Below, piece by piece: positions 35,726 through 48,539 of a stretch of 64,000 nucleotides of DNA. The stretch is from Tilletiopsis washingtonensis. Its lineage: Eukaryota; Basidiomycota; Exobasidiomycetes; Entylomatales. Within the stretch, counting starts at the first letter, position 1, and each line of letters starts with the position of its first letter. Below the pieces are notes generated by a model. That model saw only the letters and a program-made list of their open reading frames with translations. It did not search any database and was not told the DNA's origin. The translations under genes and the position numbers were made by a program. The stretch is taken from contig NW_020312001.1 in the NCBI RefSeq assembly GCF_003144115.1, positions 710,722-774,721 of the forward strand, given 5' to 3'.

Positions 35726-38658
35726 TCAGAGCGCTGTGGGCGCAGCGGGCTCGACGCTGAGGAAGTGCGAGAGGTGCTCGGCGGAGCGGTCGAGGGAGTC
35801 TGAAAACGCTGCAGTTGCGAGAGCGAGTTAGACGATGCCAGGCGACGTATGCCCAGCGCGAAGCTACTCACCGCGGTCGATGTCGAGACTGGCGACAGGA
35901 AGAGACGACAGAACAGACTTGGTCTGGCCCGACGACAGCTTCGGCACGTCGTGACGCCGCGTGGCAGGGCCTGCGCCGTCTGCCCGACGCTGTGCGCGGA
36001 AGGCGAGATACTCGAGCGACGGCGTCGGGCGCGGCCCGTTGAGCACGCCTGTGCGGTGCACAGCGTGCTGCGTCGGGCCATCCAAGGGCGCGCCGAGGTA
36101 CCAGCGCACTCTGCCGGCGTCGTCGCGGTCGAACAGAGCCTCTGCGGAGAGGACTTGCGTCAGTCGCGTGTCGAGCAGACTGCAGCAAAGGAAACTCACG
36201 CGTGGCGGGCGGCAGCGTCTCGGTGTACGCGTCGGAGTGGTACGCCGTCAGCACGTCCCACGCCGACGGGATCGGGTAAGGGGCCGCGCGAGGAGCACTC
36301 GAGCGCAGCGGCACTTCGGGCGGCAGCATGCGGTCGAAGCCGTTGGAACGGACGTAGGCAAACGCGGCCTGCAGATCGCTCAGGAGACCGAGCGCGAACG
36401 AGCCATGCGCGCCAATGGCAACAGCGAGCTCGAGCACGTTGATGGCGCGGCCAGCAACGCCGCCGAGGACGTTGAGGGCCGAGTCGGCAGCGTACGGGCC
36501 GTAGCCGGAGCGCAGCTGCTCCAGCAGCGACGCAATGCGCAGCCGCACGCCCTCCTCCGACGTCGGCGGCGGCAGGGCGCGCTGCGGCGGCGGCGGCAGA
36601 GGCTGCGGCATCGGCGTGGCTGGCGCTGCTTGCGGCACGACACGCGCGACACGCGCAGGCGTCGCGCCCTGCCGGAAGTCGCTGAGGATCTGCAAGCCCG
36701 GCGGCGGCAGACCGTCGGTGAGCTTGCCAGGGCCTGTGAAGCCGAAGGGGCGCAGGAACGGCGAGAGCTGGCGCGGGCCCCACGGATCATTCTCCGGGAA
36801 GTAGACGAGGCTGGCCGCATGTCAGCGAACGTCTGGCATCGCGTCCACCGCGGCACTCACTTGTCGATGCCCTTCATGGCGTCCGGCATCGCCTGCGCCC
36901 AGTTCTTGATCTTGATGAAGATCTTCAGCTCCGTCTTCCAGCGGTCCTGGCACACGTAGACGCGCTCGGTGCTCTTCCAGCCCGTGCCGTCCTCCGACAC
37001 CTTCGGCCGGCCGCGCAGGTACTTGCGGTCGAACAGCACGGCGCAGTGGTCGATCAGGTCCGACACTGCGTGCGAGACGAAGACGGCCGTCTTGAACACC
37101 TCGTTCTGGCTGAACGTCTTGGTGTGCGAGTGCTCCGTCTCCGAAGGCCGCGCGTACCAGTTGACGAAGATGCGCGGGCCCGTGGGCCCGGTCGTCAGCT
37201 TGAAGACGCAGCCAACGTGCGGCCGCCGCGGGTCGCTCGAGGAGGCGAGATGCACCCAGTCGCCGACGCGCACGACACGGCCCTTGTACTCGATCAGCGG
37301 CAGCTGGCCAGCCTCTTGCGGCGCCTGCGGCAGCGCGCCGTTGGGCCCGCGGGCGACGGAGGCGTAGTGGCGCAGGCGCGCGTTGGCGGCCTTGGGCTCG
37401 CCGGCCGTGATGCTCTGGAAGCAGCGCTGCAGATGCAGCGTGGCGCCGTACGGCGGCATGCCCGGCTCGTGGTACTGCCGGAACGACTCGAACATTTGCA
37501 GCACATCGAGCTCGAAGTGATGCGCGGTGGCGTACTCCTTTGCCTCGACCCGCGCGCCGATCGCCTCGAGCGACGTCGGCTTGGCCATCTGGGGATGCGA
37601 CGTGAGCGCTTAAACCTTACGGGAGAGGAAGCCAGACTCACCCTGGCGAAGAGGCGAGCACCCTCCGGCGTGTCCGGCTCTGGCAGCTTCAACAGCCCTG
37701 CCTTCATCGCAAGATTGTGACCTTGTCGGTCGCGCTCCTGCCGCAGCGCCTCGACAATCTTGCCCAGCACCTCCCATCTCTCTGCCTCTCGCGGCTCAGC
37801 CATCCAGCCATTACGGCCAGGCGCGCACGTCGCATCAACGTCCTCGAATGGCTCTGAGCTGAGCACCGCCGCTGGCGGGCCTTCTGGCGCAGGCACAAGC
37901 GCTGGTACACCTGGTGCGCCTGGTGCGGCGACGACATGAGGCTGCACTGGCATGACAGGGGCCATAGCTGGCGCCACAGGCGCTGCGACGGCTGCCATCC
38001 TCGGTGCGGGCGCCCTTGCGACTGTCGGCTTGGAGTCTGGCACATCGTCCGCGTCATACTCGCTCTCGGACGTCGGCTCTTCTTCTGCGGCGGCGAAAGA
38101 ACCCTGCGCTGCCACAGCGGCAGCGCGCCGTGGCCGGCCCGAGGGCGTCGCACGTGCCGCCGGGCTGTACCCGTCCGACGCCGAGCCATCGTCGTCCTCG
38201 TCGCCCTCGTCGTCGTCCTCGGCGACACTGCGCTTGCGCTTGGTGCCGCCGCCGCTCTTGCTCTTGCGCGGCCGCCGCACACTGGGGTCCGGCTCGGGCG
38301 TGTTCTCTTCCGGCGGCTCGCCGCGCGCCTTGCGCCGCTCGTTCTCCTGCGCCCGCCAGGCGCGGCGCTCCTTGGCCTCGGCGACGAGGCGCGTCTTGCT
38401 GGGCCGGCCCTTGGTGCGCGGCCCGAGCGCCGACTGGAACTGGCCGCGCGCCGCGGGCGGCAGGTGCGACATGGCCGCGCTGCGTTGCGAGCTGGTGCCC
38501 GGCGAGGCGGTCATGTCGCCGGCAGCGTCGCGCCGTGCGGATGGCGTGCTGGGCTGCGAGCCCGAGGCGGCGGTGACCTCGAGCGCGGCGCCGAACGGCT
38601 GCGCCTGCGTGCGGCGCCGCTTGGACGGCGAGGCGAGGTCGGGAGCGGGCGAGGCCAT
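35726..38658 (-). CDS. RSC1/RSC2-like bromo-BAH chromatin remodelling subunit
   Basis: Exons 38658-37642, 37588-36861, 36810-36200, 36141-35872 and 35808-35726, 902 residues. A long disordered N-terminus with AT-hook-like RGRPSK/RKSK and an acidic run is followed by a divergent bromodomain around 290-400 (segments WEVLGKIVEALRQE and HFELDVLQMFESFRQYH). Next comes a BAH domain around 435-580 (RVVRVGDWVHL, RIFVNWYARPSET, VYVCQDRW). The C-terminal part has a WYLGAP-type motif and a conserved tail. This is the order seen in yeast Rsc1/Rsc2 and in polybromo. The protein would be part of the RSC/PBAF remodeler, reading acetylated histones. Only one bromodomain is evident, where Rsc1/2 have two. It shares a divergent promoter with TOP2. 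Confidence 0.85.
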
Positions 38659-39160
38659 GGCGCAGGTGGAGTGGGCGAAGGGGAAGGTGCTGGTCAACTG
38701 GATGCAAGGCCGCGGGAGCTGGCCGTGCCATGCGCGCGCGACGCGTCAAGAGCCTCCTGCTCGAGAAGATTCGCCGCGAGCGTGTTGATTGGCGCGTGCC
38801 AGATGCAGCAGGTGCGCGTCTCGAGCTCTCGCAGCGTGCGTGCCTGGCCACGCGCCGTGTTGGCCTCCTCGCCTGGCTCTCACCTCCGCGCCCTTGATGC
38901 CCTGGCTGCGCTGCATCTTGCCTCTCGCCCACCACCGTCTCAGCGCCGTCCTCAAGCCCGCGACTCACTGCGCCTGCAAGTCTCTCGCCCGCCCAGCGCA
39001 TACACGCGCCTTCCCGCCCGGCCCGGCGTTTCTGCTTTCGCGCCGCTCGCCGTCCGCGCCTCCGCGCCGCCCTCATCTCGCCGCGCCGGCGCCGCTGCAG
39101 CAGCTGCACGCCCGGCCCCACCAGCGCTTCCCAGCCCCCTTCACCACCTCAGCCGCAGCC
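38659..39160. promoter_or_regulatory. Shared divergent promoter of the RSC-like gene and TOP2
   Basis: 502 bp between the start codons. No TATA-like site is seen. The TOP2 side is pyrimidine- and Pro-codon-rich leader sequence. Confidence 0.45.
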
Positions 39161-42100
39161 ATGTCCTCTGACGGCGGCGACCTCTACATGTCCGACGGCG
39201 GCAGCGACTACGACGTGCCCGCCGTCAAGAAGAAGCCTGCCGCCAAGGCCTCTGCAAAGCCGCGCGCCAAGCCAGCGGCGGACAAGGCGCCCAAGGCCGC
39301 GGCGGCGCCCAAGAAGAAGAAGGAGCCGCTGGCGCGCAAGAGCAACGAGGGTGCCAGCGCCAGCGAGTTTGACTTTGACGGCGACGAGAGCATCTTCGAG
39401 CACCCCGAGGTGCTCGCGAAGACTGCTCCGGCTGCGGCCGGTGGGTCGAAGTCGGCCACGCAGACGTACCAGAAGGTGAGTAGTGCAGCGCGTCAGGGCA
39501 GCGCAGCTGCTGATGTGCTGGCCTGCCTCAGCTCTCGCAATTGGAGCACGTCCTGAAGCGGCCGGACACGTACATTGGCAGCGTCGAGCACCACGAGGAG
39601 GAGCTGTGGGTGTACGACCCGACGACGCAGCAGATGGCGTACCGGTAAGTGGGCTGCAGGCGCTGCGGCAGGCGCGCTGCTCACATGTGCGGCGGACAGG
39701 AAAATCTCCTACGTGCCGGGCTTCTACAAGATCTTTGACGAGATTTTGGTCAACGCCGCCGACAACAAGGTGCGTGCTGCGGCGCTGGCGCTTGTGCGTG
39801 GGCTGACGCGCTGCTGCAGGTGCGCGACCCGACGATGGACACGATCAAGGTCACGATCAACAAGGAGGAGGGCTCGATCACCGTGTGGAACAACGGCCGC
39901 GGCATCCCCGTCGAGATGCACGAGAAGGAGGGCATCTACATCCCCGAGCTCATCTTCGGCAACCTGCTCACGTCGTCGAACTACGACGACGACGAGGACA
40001 AGGTGACGGGCGGCCGCAACGGCTACGGCGCCAAGCTCGCCAACATCTACTCGACGTCGTTCACCGTCGAGACGGCGGACAAGAAGTCGGAGAAGAAGTA
40101 CGTGCAGACGTTCACCGACAACATGAGCAAGGCGGGCAAGCCGAAGATCACCAAGGGCGGCAAGACCGAGTACACGAGCATCAGCTTCAAGCCCGACCTG
40201 GCGCGCTTCAAGATGGAGCGCATCACCGACGACACCGAGGCGCTGATGATGAAGCGCGTGTTCGACATGGCCGGCACGGTCAAGGACTGCAAGGTCTTCC
40301 TCAACGGCGAGCGCCTCAAGGTCAAGACGTTCAAGCAGTACGTCGAGATGTACGTCAAGGCCATCAACGAGCTGAGCGGGCAGCCGAAGCTCGACGAGAA
40401 CGGCGACGTGGCGGGCGCGACGCCGGCCAAGCAGACGATCATCTTCGACACGCAGGTCGACAAGGGCCGCACGTGGGAGGTGGCGTATGCCGTGTCCGAC
40501 GGCCAGTTTCGCCAGGTGGGTGTGTGTGCCCGACGTGTGCAGTGCTGCAGCTGACCCTCTGCGCCGCAGTGCTCGTTTGTCAACCACATCGCGACGATTA
40601 AGGGCGGCAAGCACGTCGACATGGTCACGGCGCAGGTCGAGACGAAGATCATCGAGCTGCTCAAGAAGAAGAAGACGGGCCCCATCAAGGGCTCGCAGGT
40701 GCGGCAGCAGCTCTGGATCTTTGTCAACTGCGAGATCATCAACCCAACGTTCGACGGCCAGACGAAGGAGACGCTGACGCTCAAGCCGAGCGCGTTTGGG
40801 AGCAAGTACACCGTGTCCGACGAGGTCATCAAGAAGAGTGAGTGCAGTCGCAGCCGCGAGGCCCGGCTCTGCTGACACCCTGCGCCAGTCATGAAGGCGG
40901 GCGTCGCCGACAATGTGCTCTCGTTTGCCAAGTTCCAGCAGGAGAAGCAGATGAAGAAGCTCGACGGCCACAAGCGCAACCGCATCACGGGCATCGTCAA
41001 GCTCGAGGACGCCAACAATGCGGGCACGCGGCGCGCCGCCGACTGCACGCTGATCCTGACTGAGGGCGACTCCGCCAAGGCGCTGGCCGTGTCGGGCCTG
41101 ACGGAGGTGGGGCGCGACAACTTCGGCGTGTTTCCGCTGCGCGGCAAGCTGCTCAACGTGCGCGAGGCGTCGACGGAGGCGATCCTGAAGAACGTCGAGA
41201 TCAACCACATCAAGACGATTCTCGGCCTGCAGCACGGCAAGGTGTACAACAGCGTCGACAGCCTGCGCTACGGCAGCCTCATGATCATGACGGACCAGGA
41301 CCACGACGGCTCGCACATCAAGGGCCTCATCATCAACTTCCTCGACCACTTCTACCCCTCGCTGCTCAAGCAGGCCGGCTTCCTTGTCGAGTTCATCACG
41401 CCGATCGTCAAGTGCACCAAGGGCAAGCAGGAGGTGTCGTTCTTCACGCTGCCCGAGTACGAGAACTGGAAGGCGGCGCACGCCGACGGCAAGGGCTGGG
41501 TGATCAAGTACTACAAGGGTCTCGGAACGAGCTCGGCGCAGGACGCCAAGAAGTACTTCCGCGCCATGGACAAGCACCTGCTGCCCTTCGACACGACGCA
41601 GCCCGGCGACCGCGAGCTCATCGACCTGGCGTTCAACAAGAAGAAGGCCGACGACCGCAAGGAGTGGCTGCGCCAGTTCCGCCCGGGCACCTTCCTCGAC
41701 CACAACATTGCCAAGGTGCCGCTGGCCGACTTCATCAACAAGGAGCTCATCCTCTTCTCGATGGCGGACAACGTGCGCTCCATCCCGTCAATGGTCGACG
41801 GCCTCAAGCCGGGCCAGCGCAAGGTCATGTTTGGCTGCTTCAAGCGCAAGCTCAAGGCCGAGATCAAGGTCGCGCAGCTCGGCGGCTACGTCTCCGAGCA
41901 CTCGGCCTACCACCACGGCGAGCAGAGCCTGTACATGACGATTGTCAATCTCGCGCAGGACTACTGCGGCGCCAACAACGTCAACATCCTCTCGCCCAAC
42001 GGCCAATTCGGCACGCGGCTCATGGTGCGTGGCGTGTGAAGATGAGGCGCTGCAGGGGCTGACACCTCCCACAGGGCGGCAAGGACGCGGCCTCGGCACG

Positions 42101-44136
42101 TTACATCTTCACGAACCTGCCGCCCATCACGCGCACCGTGTTCCACCCGTCGGACGACCACCTGCTCAACTACCTCAACGACGATGGCCAGAGCATCGAG
42201 CCGGAGTGGTGCGTGGCGCCGAGTGCGTGGCCTGGCCGCCGACGCTGACGTGCTGCACAGGTACATGCCGACCGTGCCGCTGATCCTCATCAACGGCGGC
42301 GAGGGCATTGGCACAGGTGAGCAACGCCGATGCGACTCGCTTAGCGCTTCCGCTGACCCGTCCCAGGCTGGAGCTCCTGGGTGCCCAACTACAACCCCGC
42401 CGACGTCGTCGCCAACCTGCGCCGCCGCATGGCTGGCGAGGAGTACGTGCCCATGACGCCGTGGTACCGCGGCTTCACGGGCCCGATCGTGCAGTCGGCG
42501 TCGGACCGCTTCCGGTGCTCGGGCATCATCCGGCAGGTCGACGACAAGACGTGGGAGATCACCGAGCTGCCGATCCGCACGTGGACGTCGTCGTACAAGG
42601 AGTGGCTCGAGGAGCGCGTCGTCGGCTCGGAGAAGAGCCCGGCGACGATCAAGGCGAGTGCGACGTGAAGGGGATGGCCCACCACATGCTGACACCCTCT
42701 GCCTGCAGGAGTACAAGGAGTACCACACCGACACGACGGTGCACTTTATCATCGAGCTCAACGCGCGCGGCATGGCCGAGGTCAAGGACCAGGAGGCGGC
42801 CGAGACGTACTTCAAGATGCACCACATGCTCGCGACGTCGAACATGGTCCTCTTTGACCAGAACGGCAAGATCAAGAAGTACACGACGCCCGAGGAGATC
42901 GTGGAGGACTTCTACCTCATGCGCCTGAGCTACTACCAGAAGCGCAAGGTGCGCTGCAGCACGTGCCCGCCCTCCGTGCCTCACCACTGACCCGGCTTCT
43001 GCAGGACTTCCTCGTCGAGGAGCTCAAGACGGTGTACGAGCGCCTCTCGAACCAGGCGCGCTTCGTGCAGATGATCATCAAGCGCGAGCTCATCGTGTCG
43101 AACCGCAAGCGCGGCGAGATTGTGGCGGAGCTGCGCAAGCACCAGTTCCGCCCCTTCCCCAAGCAGGCCAAGGGCGCCATCGCCGCCGACGTCGACGACA
43201 ACCGCCCGGAGGACGAGGTGGCCTTCCTCGAGGGCGGCGACAGCGCCGACTCGGACTTTGACTACCTGCTCGGCATGGCCATCTACACGCTCACCCGCGA
43301 GAAGGTGCGTCGCAGCAGGCAGCATGACGCGGCTGCAAGCACTGACACTGCATCTGCCAGGTCGAGCGTCTGCTCGCCCAGCGCGACGAGAAGGAGGCCG
43401 AGCTCACGGCGCTGCTCGGCCGCACGCCGCAGAACCTCTGGGATGAGGACCTGCACAACTTCACGACGCAGTGGGAGGTGCGTCGCCATCGGGAAGCGGG
43501 CGAGGACTACGGCTGACATCACACACCTCGCAGGCTCTGCTCACCGAGGACGAGCGCCGCCTGAAGGACGTGAGCAAGAAGAACAAGGCCAAGACGCTCA
43601 AGAAGACGAGCGGCAAGAGCGGTGCCGCCGCACGCAGCATCGTCAGGAAGGCCGTGCCGCTCTCGGACGACGAGGGCGACGACGACTTTGTCATTGCGGC
43701 ACCGAAGAAGGCCGCCGGCGGCTCGAGCGCAAAGCGTGCTGCCAGCGGCGCGCTCTCGGACGACGACCTGGCGCAGCTGGGCCGGCCCAAGTCGCGCAGC
43801 AGCAGTCCGGCGCCGCCGAAGAAGGCCAAGACGCTCAAGCAGGGCACGCTCTCTGCGTTCCGGCGCGACGCTGCCGACGACTCCATCGAAGCCATCGAGC
43901 TGCCGGCCAAGCCCAAGGCGGCGCCTGCTGCAAAAGCGCGCGTTGCGTCGGGCAGCAAGGCCAAGCCCAAGGTGCTCGTCGACTCGGAGGACGACAGCTT
44001 CATGGAGGAGGCCGCGCCGCCGGCTCGTGCCGCGCCCTCGGCGCGCGCCGGCCGCAGTGTCAAGGCGGCCGTCAAGTATGTCATGTCCGAGGACGAGGAC
44101 GAGGAGGACGGCGAGAGCGTGTATGGCTCGGACTGA
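39161..44136 (+). CDS. TOP2: DNA topoisomerase II
   Basis: Thirteen exons: 39161-39475, 39532-39644, 39700-39769, 39820-40515, 40570-40837, 40889-42024, 42075-42208, 42261-42316, 42367-42653, 42709-42948, 43005-43304, 43361-43477 and 43534-44136, 1444 residues, normal for eukaryotic TOP2. The GHKL ATPase shows ILVNAADN, NNGRGIPV and GGRNGYGAK. The transducer contains QTIIFDTQVDKG. The TOPRIM domain has LTEGDSAK and TDQDHDGSHIKGL. The breakage-reunion domain has the catalytic tyrosine in SARYIFT (about 876). The C-terminus is a long acidic/basic Ser-rich tail with likely nuclear signals. The enzyme relaxes and decatenates DNA by double-strand passage. Intron 9 (42654-42708) begins GC instead of GT. 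Confidence 0.98.
42654..42708 (+). other. Non-canonical GC-AG intron inside TOP2
   Basis: The exon ends in AAG, the intron begins GCGAGT, has a CTGAC branch-type sequence, and ends in CCTGCAG. Only this donor joins SPATIK to EYKEYHTDTT in phase; the nearby GT donors break the frame. Confidence 0.85.
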
Positions 44137-46417
44137 GCGATGTCCGCCTGCGAGTGTGCCGTGTCTGCCGCTGCTGTCTTTCTCCCGTGCCTCTCTGTGT
44201 CTCTCATGTAGCATTACACTCTGCCCTGACTCATGTTACCGTTTCCATGCCGTGGCCATCGTGATGCCTGAGAGAGGAGCCGCTGGCGGGCCGACGACGT
44301 GCTCTCTCCGTGTCGGATTTCCGCTGCTTTTGCACCGCGAGCTCACTCAGGTACGACCATCGTCCTGACAGCAAGTGTGGCTCAGCCTCCCATGGGGCCA
44401 GCCGGCGGCTCGGCATCCAAGAAGGCTGCGCCAAACACGGCGTGGCTCGGCGAGCAAGCTGCTGTCCTCGCCGCAGCTTGCGGCCAAGAGCGTGCCGAGC
44501 AGAGCGGGACAGGGCGGCGGCGGTGCGAGGTTTTGCCGCACAACTCGGCTCCCAAGGCTGTCTGACAGGATGCGGCAGCGGCTGCCCGGAGCCCGCGGTG
44601 CTGCGGTACTGGACGCCGAGTCGCCGATGCCGAACGGATGCTGCGACGGAGGAGGAGCAAGCAGCGCGCAGGCAGAGAGCTCGTTCCCGCGCTCGCAGAT
44701 CGCGCTTTGGCCGCAGCAGCGCCACATACGTAGGCTGCGCGCAAACGTGTGTTCCTGAGCGCAAGCTGCGTCGAGTCGAGCCGGCGGCTCGGGCATTCCT
44801 CTCGCGTTGCCTTCTCGGCGCCGGTGCGGGACGAGCGCCGTCCATCATCTCACCCTCTCGCGCAACCCTGTCTCGGCCGGCTCGGACGGCTCCCGCAACA
44901 GCCGGTGCGGAGTGCGAAGCGTCCAGCACGTCGAACCCGCAAAGCAGCAGCAGCAAGGGCCAGCCGCGGCATGACTGAGCGGATGGCCGTGCTCTGGGTG
45001 CGGTACGCCCACGTGTGTCCGCGTCCGGCGCTGCGGGCAAAGCAGCCTCTGACCGGTCCGCGAAGAAGAGCAAATTTGTTGCGAGATGATCTCGTCGAGG
45101 AGATGAGGCGAGCTGAGCATGCCCGGGACGCCGGCAGGCCAAGCATGAAGCCTGCGCGGATGTTCTGGCCCGAGCAGCGGCTGCTTGCACATGTGAGCTC
45201 CCCCGCGCCACCTTGACGATCTCTCCCGTATGCAGCGCTTGGCAGAGCGGCGGCAGAGGCTTCCGTGCGAAGATGAGACGGAGAGCCCGGTGCTGCTGAT
45301 GGAGCACGAGGGCGCAGGGTTAGTGCCTCCGAGTCGGAGCTGCCCCTCGCGGCTGTCGCGGAGTGCGGGCCTGCGTGTCATCTCACTGCCGCCGCTGCAG
45401 GTCCTACGGCCGAGCGCATCGGCGGGCACCTGAGCAGCATGCGCGCCGTTCACTAAGACTTAGCAAGGTGCGAGGCAGATCTCGCTCAAGACGCCGGCAT
45501 CACAGCACAGCACGAGCACAGCACAAGCACAGCCGCTCAGGCGCAGCACGAGGCCTGCAGCGGCAACGTCTCGTTTGCACCGCCCTTCGCCGCCGGGGAG
45601 GCAGCGCAGCATCTCTCTGCCCTCTCGCTTGGCACAGCCAAAGAGAGGCAGCATTCCTGCGTCCGGGTGCGCGCACCCGCGGGCCGAAGGTGTCGGGAGC
45701 CCTCGTCCGCGGACCGACGGCGATGCCTGCACCGCGGATGCACGACGGGTGTGAGCGAGAGACCTCGTGATGGCTCCGTGGATGCTTGCTGAGCTGAGCA
45801 AGAGGCAGAGAGCCGCAAGCCAAGACACATGAGGCCCCACTGCCGTGCCTTGGCCTTCATCTCGCCGCACTCTCGGCAGAGTCGCAGAGTGCTCGCATCT
45901 CACGCTAGGCATGGCCGTGAGATGAGCTCTCTGCATGCCGCATGGAGGCGCATCGGGCGGAAGTCAGCACGCTTACGTGCGGATATAGTCGGAGAGAGAG
46001 GCATGCTGCGACGCTGCGCTGCGATGCTGCAGAGGTGACTCGGCAGAGAGTCATGCTGATGGCGAGCAGGCGCAGCTCTCCTGCAGCCGGCCAGATTCTG
46101 CCGGCCCTTGCTCTCGTCCTCCCTCTCTCTCGAGTTGCTGCTGCTGTTCGGCCGTTGCGGCGCTCGGAGGTGCTCGGCCCTTGCGTCGCTGCCGCGGCGG
46201 TGCCTCGCCCTCCTCCGTCTCGGTGCCGAGCCGTGCCCTGTGCTGTGCTGCGGAGCCTGCGCATCGGGCCGCATGGCGGCAACGCAGCGCGCCCAGCATC
46301 AGCGCCGGCCGCACCATATAACCCTGCGCCTCTCCGTCCCCTGCTCGCCGCCTCGTGACCCTTCCGTGCGCCAGCGCTGCCGCTCTCTACCGCTGTCCTC
46401 GCCTGCCTCAGCCCACC
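44137..46417. other. Long stretch without a supported gene between TOP2 and the next plus-strand gene
   Basis: 2.3 kb. Many overlapping open frames occur on both strands, none with steady codon bias or motifs. The last 100 bp hold a clear ATATAA. A small or non-coding transcript here cannot be excluded. Confidence 0.45.
46316..46321 (+). promoter_or_regulatory. ATATAA, TATA box
   Basis: CATATAACC, 97-102 nt upstream of the ATG at 46418, in otherwise GC-rich DNA. Confidence 0.45.
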
Positions 46418-47629
46418 ATGCCCTCGTCTCAACACGCCTCGTCGTCGACACATCCGCTCGGCGCCGGCATGTGCGTGCACCTCACCTCGCCCGTCGCGTC
46501 GCCGTGAGTCGGATGTGCTGGCTCTGCTTTTGCATCGAGTCGCTGACCCCAGCCTCGCAGACGAGCCTACCGTCGCTCCGGCACGCTGAGCTTGCACTCG
46601 TCGCCCGCCGTTCGGCCATCTGCCGCACTCGCACCCGCACCCGTCGACGACGACCCGCTGCTGCGCTCGCTGCAGAACGGCGACATCTCGCTCGACGCCG
46701 TGCTCGCCTTTCCCGTGCACTGGCACCGTCTCGCCGCTTCCCTCTCGGGCCCGTCCAGCGCACCCTCCTCGGCGCGCACCTCCACCTCAGAGTCCTCGCC
46801 GCTCTCCTCGGCTCCCGAGGCGCCGCTGCGCTCCACCTCGCTCCCCATCGTGCCCACCGAACGGCCCACACGCCCCTCGCGCCGCGCCGCTCGCTTCGCC
46901 GCTCTCGCACACGCAGCCGGCAGCGAGGCCAGTCTAGACCTCCAAGCCCTACGTCGACCATCAGCACTCGAGCGAGCCCTCAACTCGGCTCGTCAGTACA
47001 TGCCTCCTGCGCCATCTGCTGCTCCCGGCATCCGCCGCAGCAGCAGTGCGCCCGATGCGCTGCTCCTCGCCGCCGCGGCCGGAGTGTCCACCACGCCTCG
47101 CGCAGCGGGCTGCGAGTCGGCCGACTGGGACCTCATCTCTTCCCCGGAGGACGTCAGCACACCCATGCAGCGAGCTCCTGGCTCGCCGCGCATCCCGACA
47201 CTCTCACTCGCGCCCATGTCGCCGAGCGAGACGAATGACGAGGCCGCCATGGCCGCTGCCGTGCCGCGCAGTCCACAGCCGCTGCTGCCCGGCGCGCTCG
47301 GCCTCTCCTTCCTCACGCCCGCGCCCGGCGCGCCGCCGCTGCCCATCGTCTCCGAGTCTGGCGCGGCGGGCGTCTCGAGCATGTCGGACAGCAGCAACAG
47401 CAGCAACAGCAGCAACGTCGATGACTTCCTCGTGGCTCCCGACGAGCGCAAGCAACCACCGATCCGCTCCTACGCACCTGCCGCTGCGCTGCCGGTGTAC
47501 GACTTTGCCGCCGCCGCGGCTGCCGCTACGCTGGCTGTCGAGGCTCGCACGGCTTCCCGGGCGCCAGGATGGGTCGCAGGCTGGAACGGCTTTGGCGGTG
47601 CGCCTCGCACGAGCAACAGCATTGCCTGA
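46418..47629 (+). CDS. Hypothetical Ser/Pro/Ala-rich protein
   Basis: Exons 46418-46503 and 46561-47629, 384 residues; the intron 46504-46560 has GTGAGT, GCTGAC and CAG and closes in phase. No domain is recognised. The sequence is mostly disordered, with short hydrophobic or charged islands: DDDPLLRSLQNGDISLDAVL, ESADWDLISSPEDVSTP, and a C-terminal RSYAPAAALPVYDFAAAAA. A short tract of Ser and Asn repeats (SSNSSNSSN) occurs near residue 310. Several SP and TP sites suggest regulation by proline-directed kinases, though this is inference. It is convergent with the GST gene, 149 bp apart. A TATA box and a long intergenic region precede it, suggesting regulated expression. Confidence 0.6.
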
Positions 47630-47778
47630 AGCACCACACCCCAATCTCTTCGCCTCTCTTCACCGCTACGCCTCCTCGGCGGGCCTATGTATCACCATGT
47701 CACCCTCTTCCCGCGCTACACGCTGTATGATATCCCGATTGCCACTTGCTTTCCCGCCTGTTCCTTTGCTGCTGCTGC

Positions 47779-48539
47779 TCATTTCCGGCCCATCTTGCCC
47801 GCCGCGCGCAGCTGCGCCACGGTGCCCTCGTACGTCTTCTCCGCCTCGGGCAGCTGCAGCATGTGCCTGAGCCAGCGCGTGAGATTGGGCGCGCGCGTGT
47901 CGGCGCCAAAGAGGAGCTTGCCCTGCTCTCGAGCATCAGCGGCTTGCCCGATTGATGCGCATGCGCAGACGGCAGACTCACCTCGGGCGTAGCCTCCAGG
48001 TCTGCCAGCGGCGGCAGCACAAAGTAGTCTGCCCAGCTCTTCTGTCCGGCCACGAGCCACGGCCCCGCCTCCGCCTCGACGAGCGGCTCGAGCTTCTCGA
48101 GCAAGGCGTGCATGTCCTCCACCGCCGGCTGCAGCTTCTGCGCCACCTCTTCCTCGGCGACGCCCTCCTCTTCGAGCGCGTGGCGCGCCTTGACGAGGCG
48201 CGGCTCGGCGAGCGGGAAGAGCTGGCTGCTCAGGAGCGAGATCCAGCGTTCGGCACGTGCGGCCGCTGCTGCGTCTTGCGGAAAGAGGGAGCGCAGCGCC
48301 GGCAGCTGCGCCGAGAGGTAGCCCGCGACGGCGCGCGACTCGTACAGCGTCAGATCGCCGTGCAGCAGCACGGGCAGCAGGCCGAAGGGCGAGTGCGGCG
48401 CGAGACGATCGTCATGCGGCGGCACATGGGTGTACTGGAACGAGGCATCGACGGCGCTGAGCGCGAGCGTGATGGTGCGCGTGTAGGTGGAGAAGGGCAG
48501 GCCGAGCAGCTGCAGCGGCGGCGCGGTGGACGACGACAT
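47779..48539 (-). CDS. Glutathione S-transferase
   Basis: Exons 48539-47982 and 47922-47779, 233 residues. The N-terminal thioredoxin-fold domain has LLGLPFSTYTRTITLAL at the glutathione site, the cis-proline segment FGLLPVLLHGDLTLYESRAV (Glu-Ser binds the glutamyl part of glutathione), and then an all-helical C-terminal domain with SWADYFVLPPLADL. The Ser/Thr-rich active-site loop points to a serine- or tyrosine-type cytosolic GST rather than a cysteine-type omega enzyme. Role: conjugation or peroxide detoxification. The intron, 47981-47923, is in phase 0. It is divergent from the G-patch gene. Confidence 0.88.

Noticed and set aside
39724-41703. 659-codon open frame antisense to TOP2
   Set aside because: Mirror frame produced by G/C-ending codons of the real gene; it spans several TOP2 introns and has no motif.
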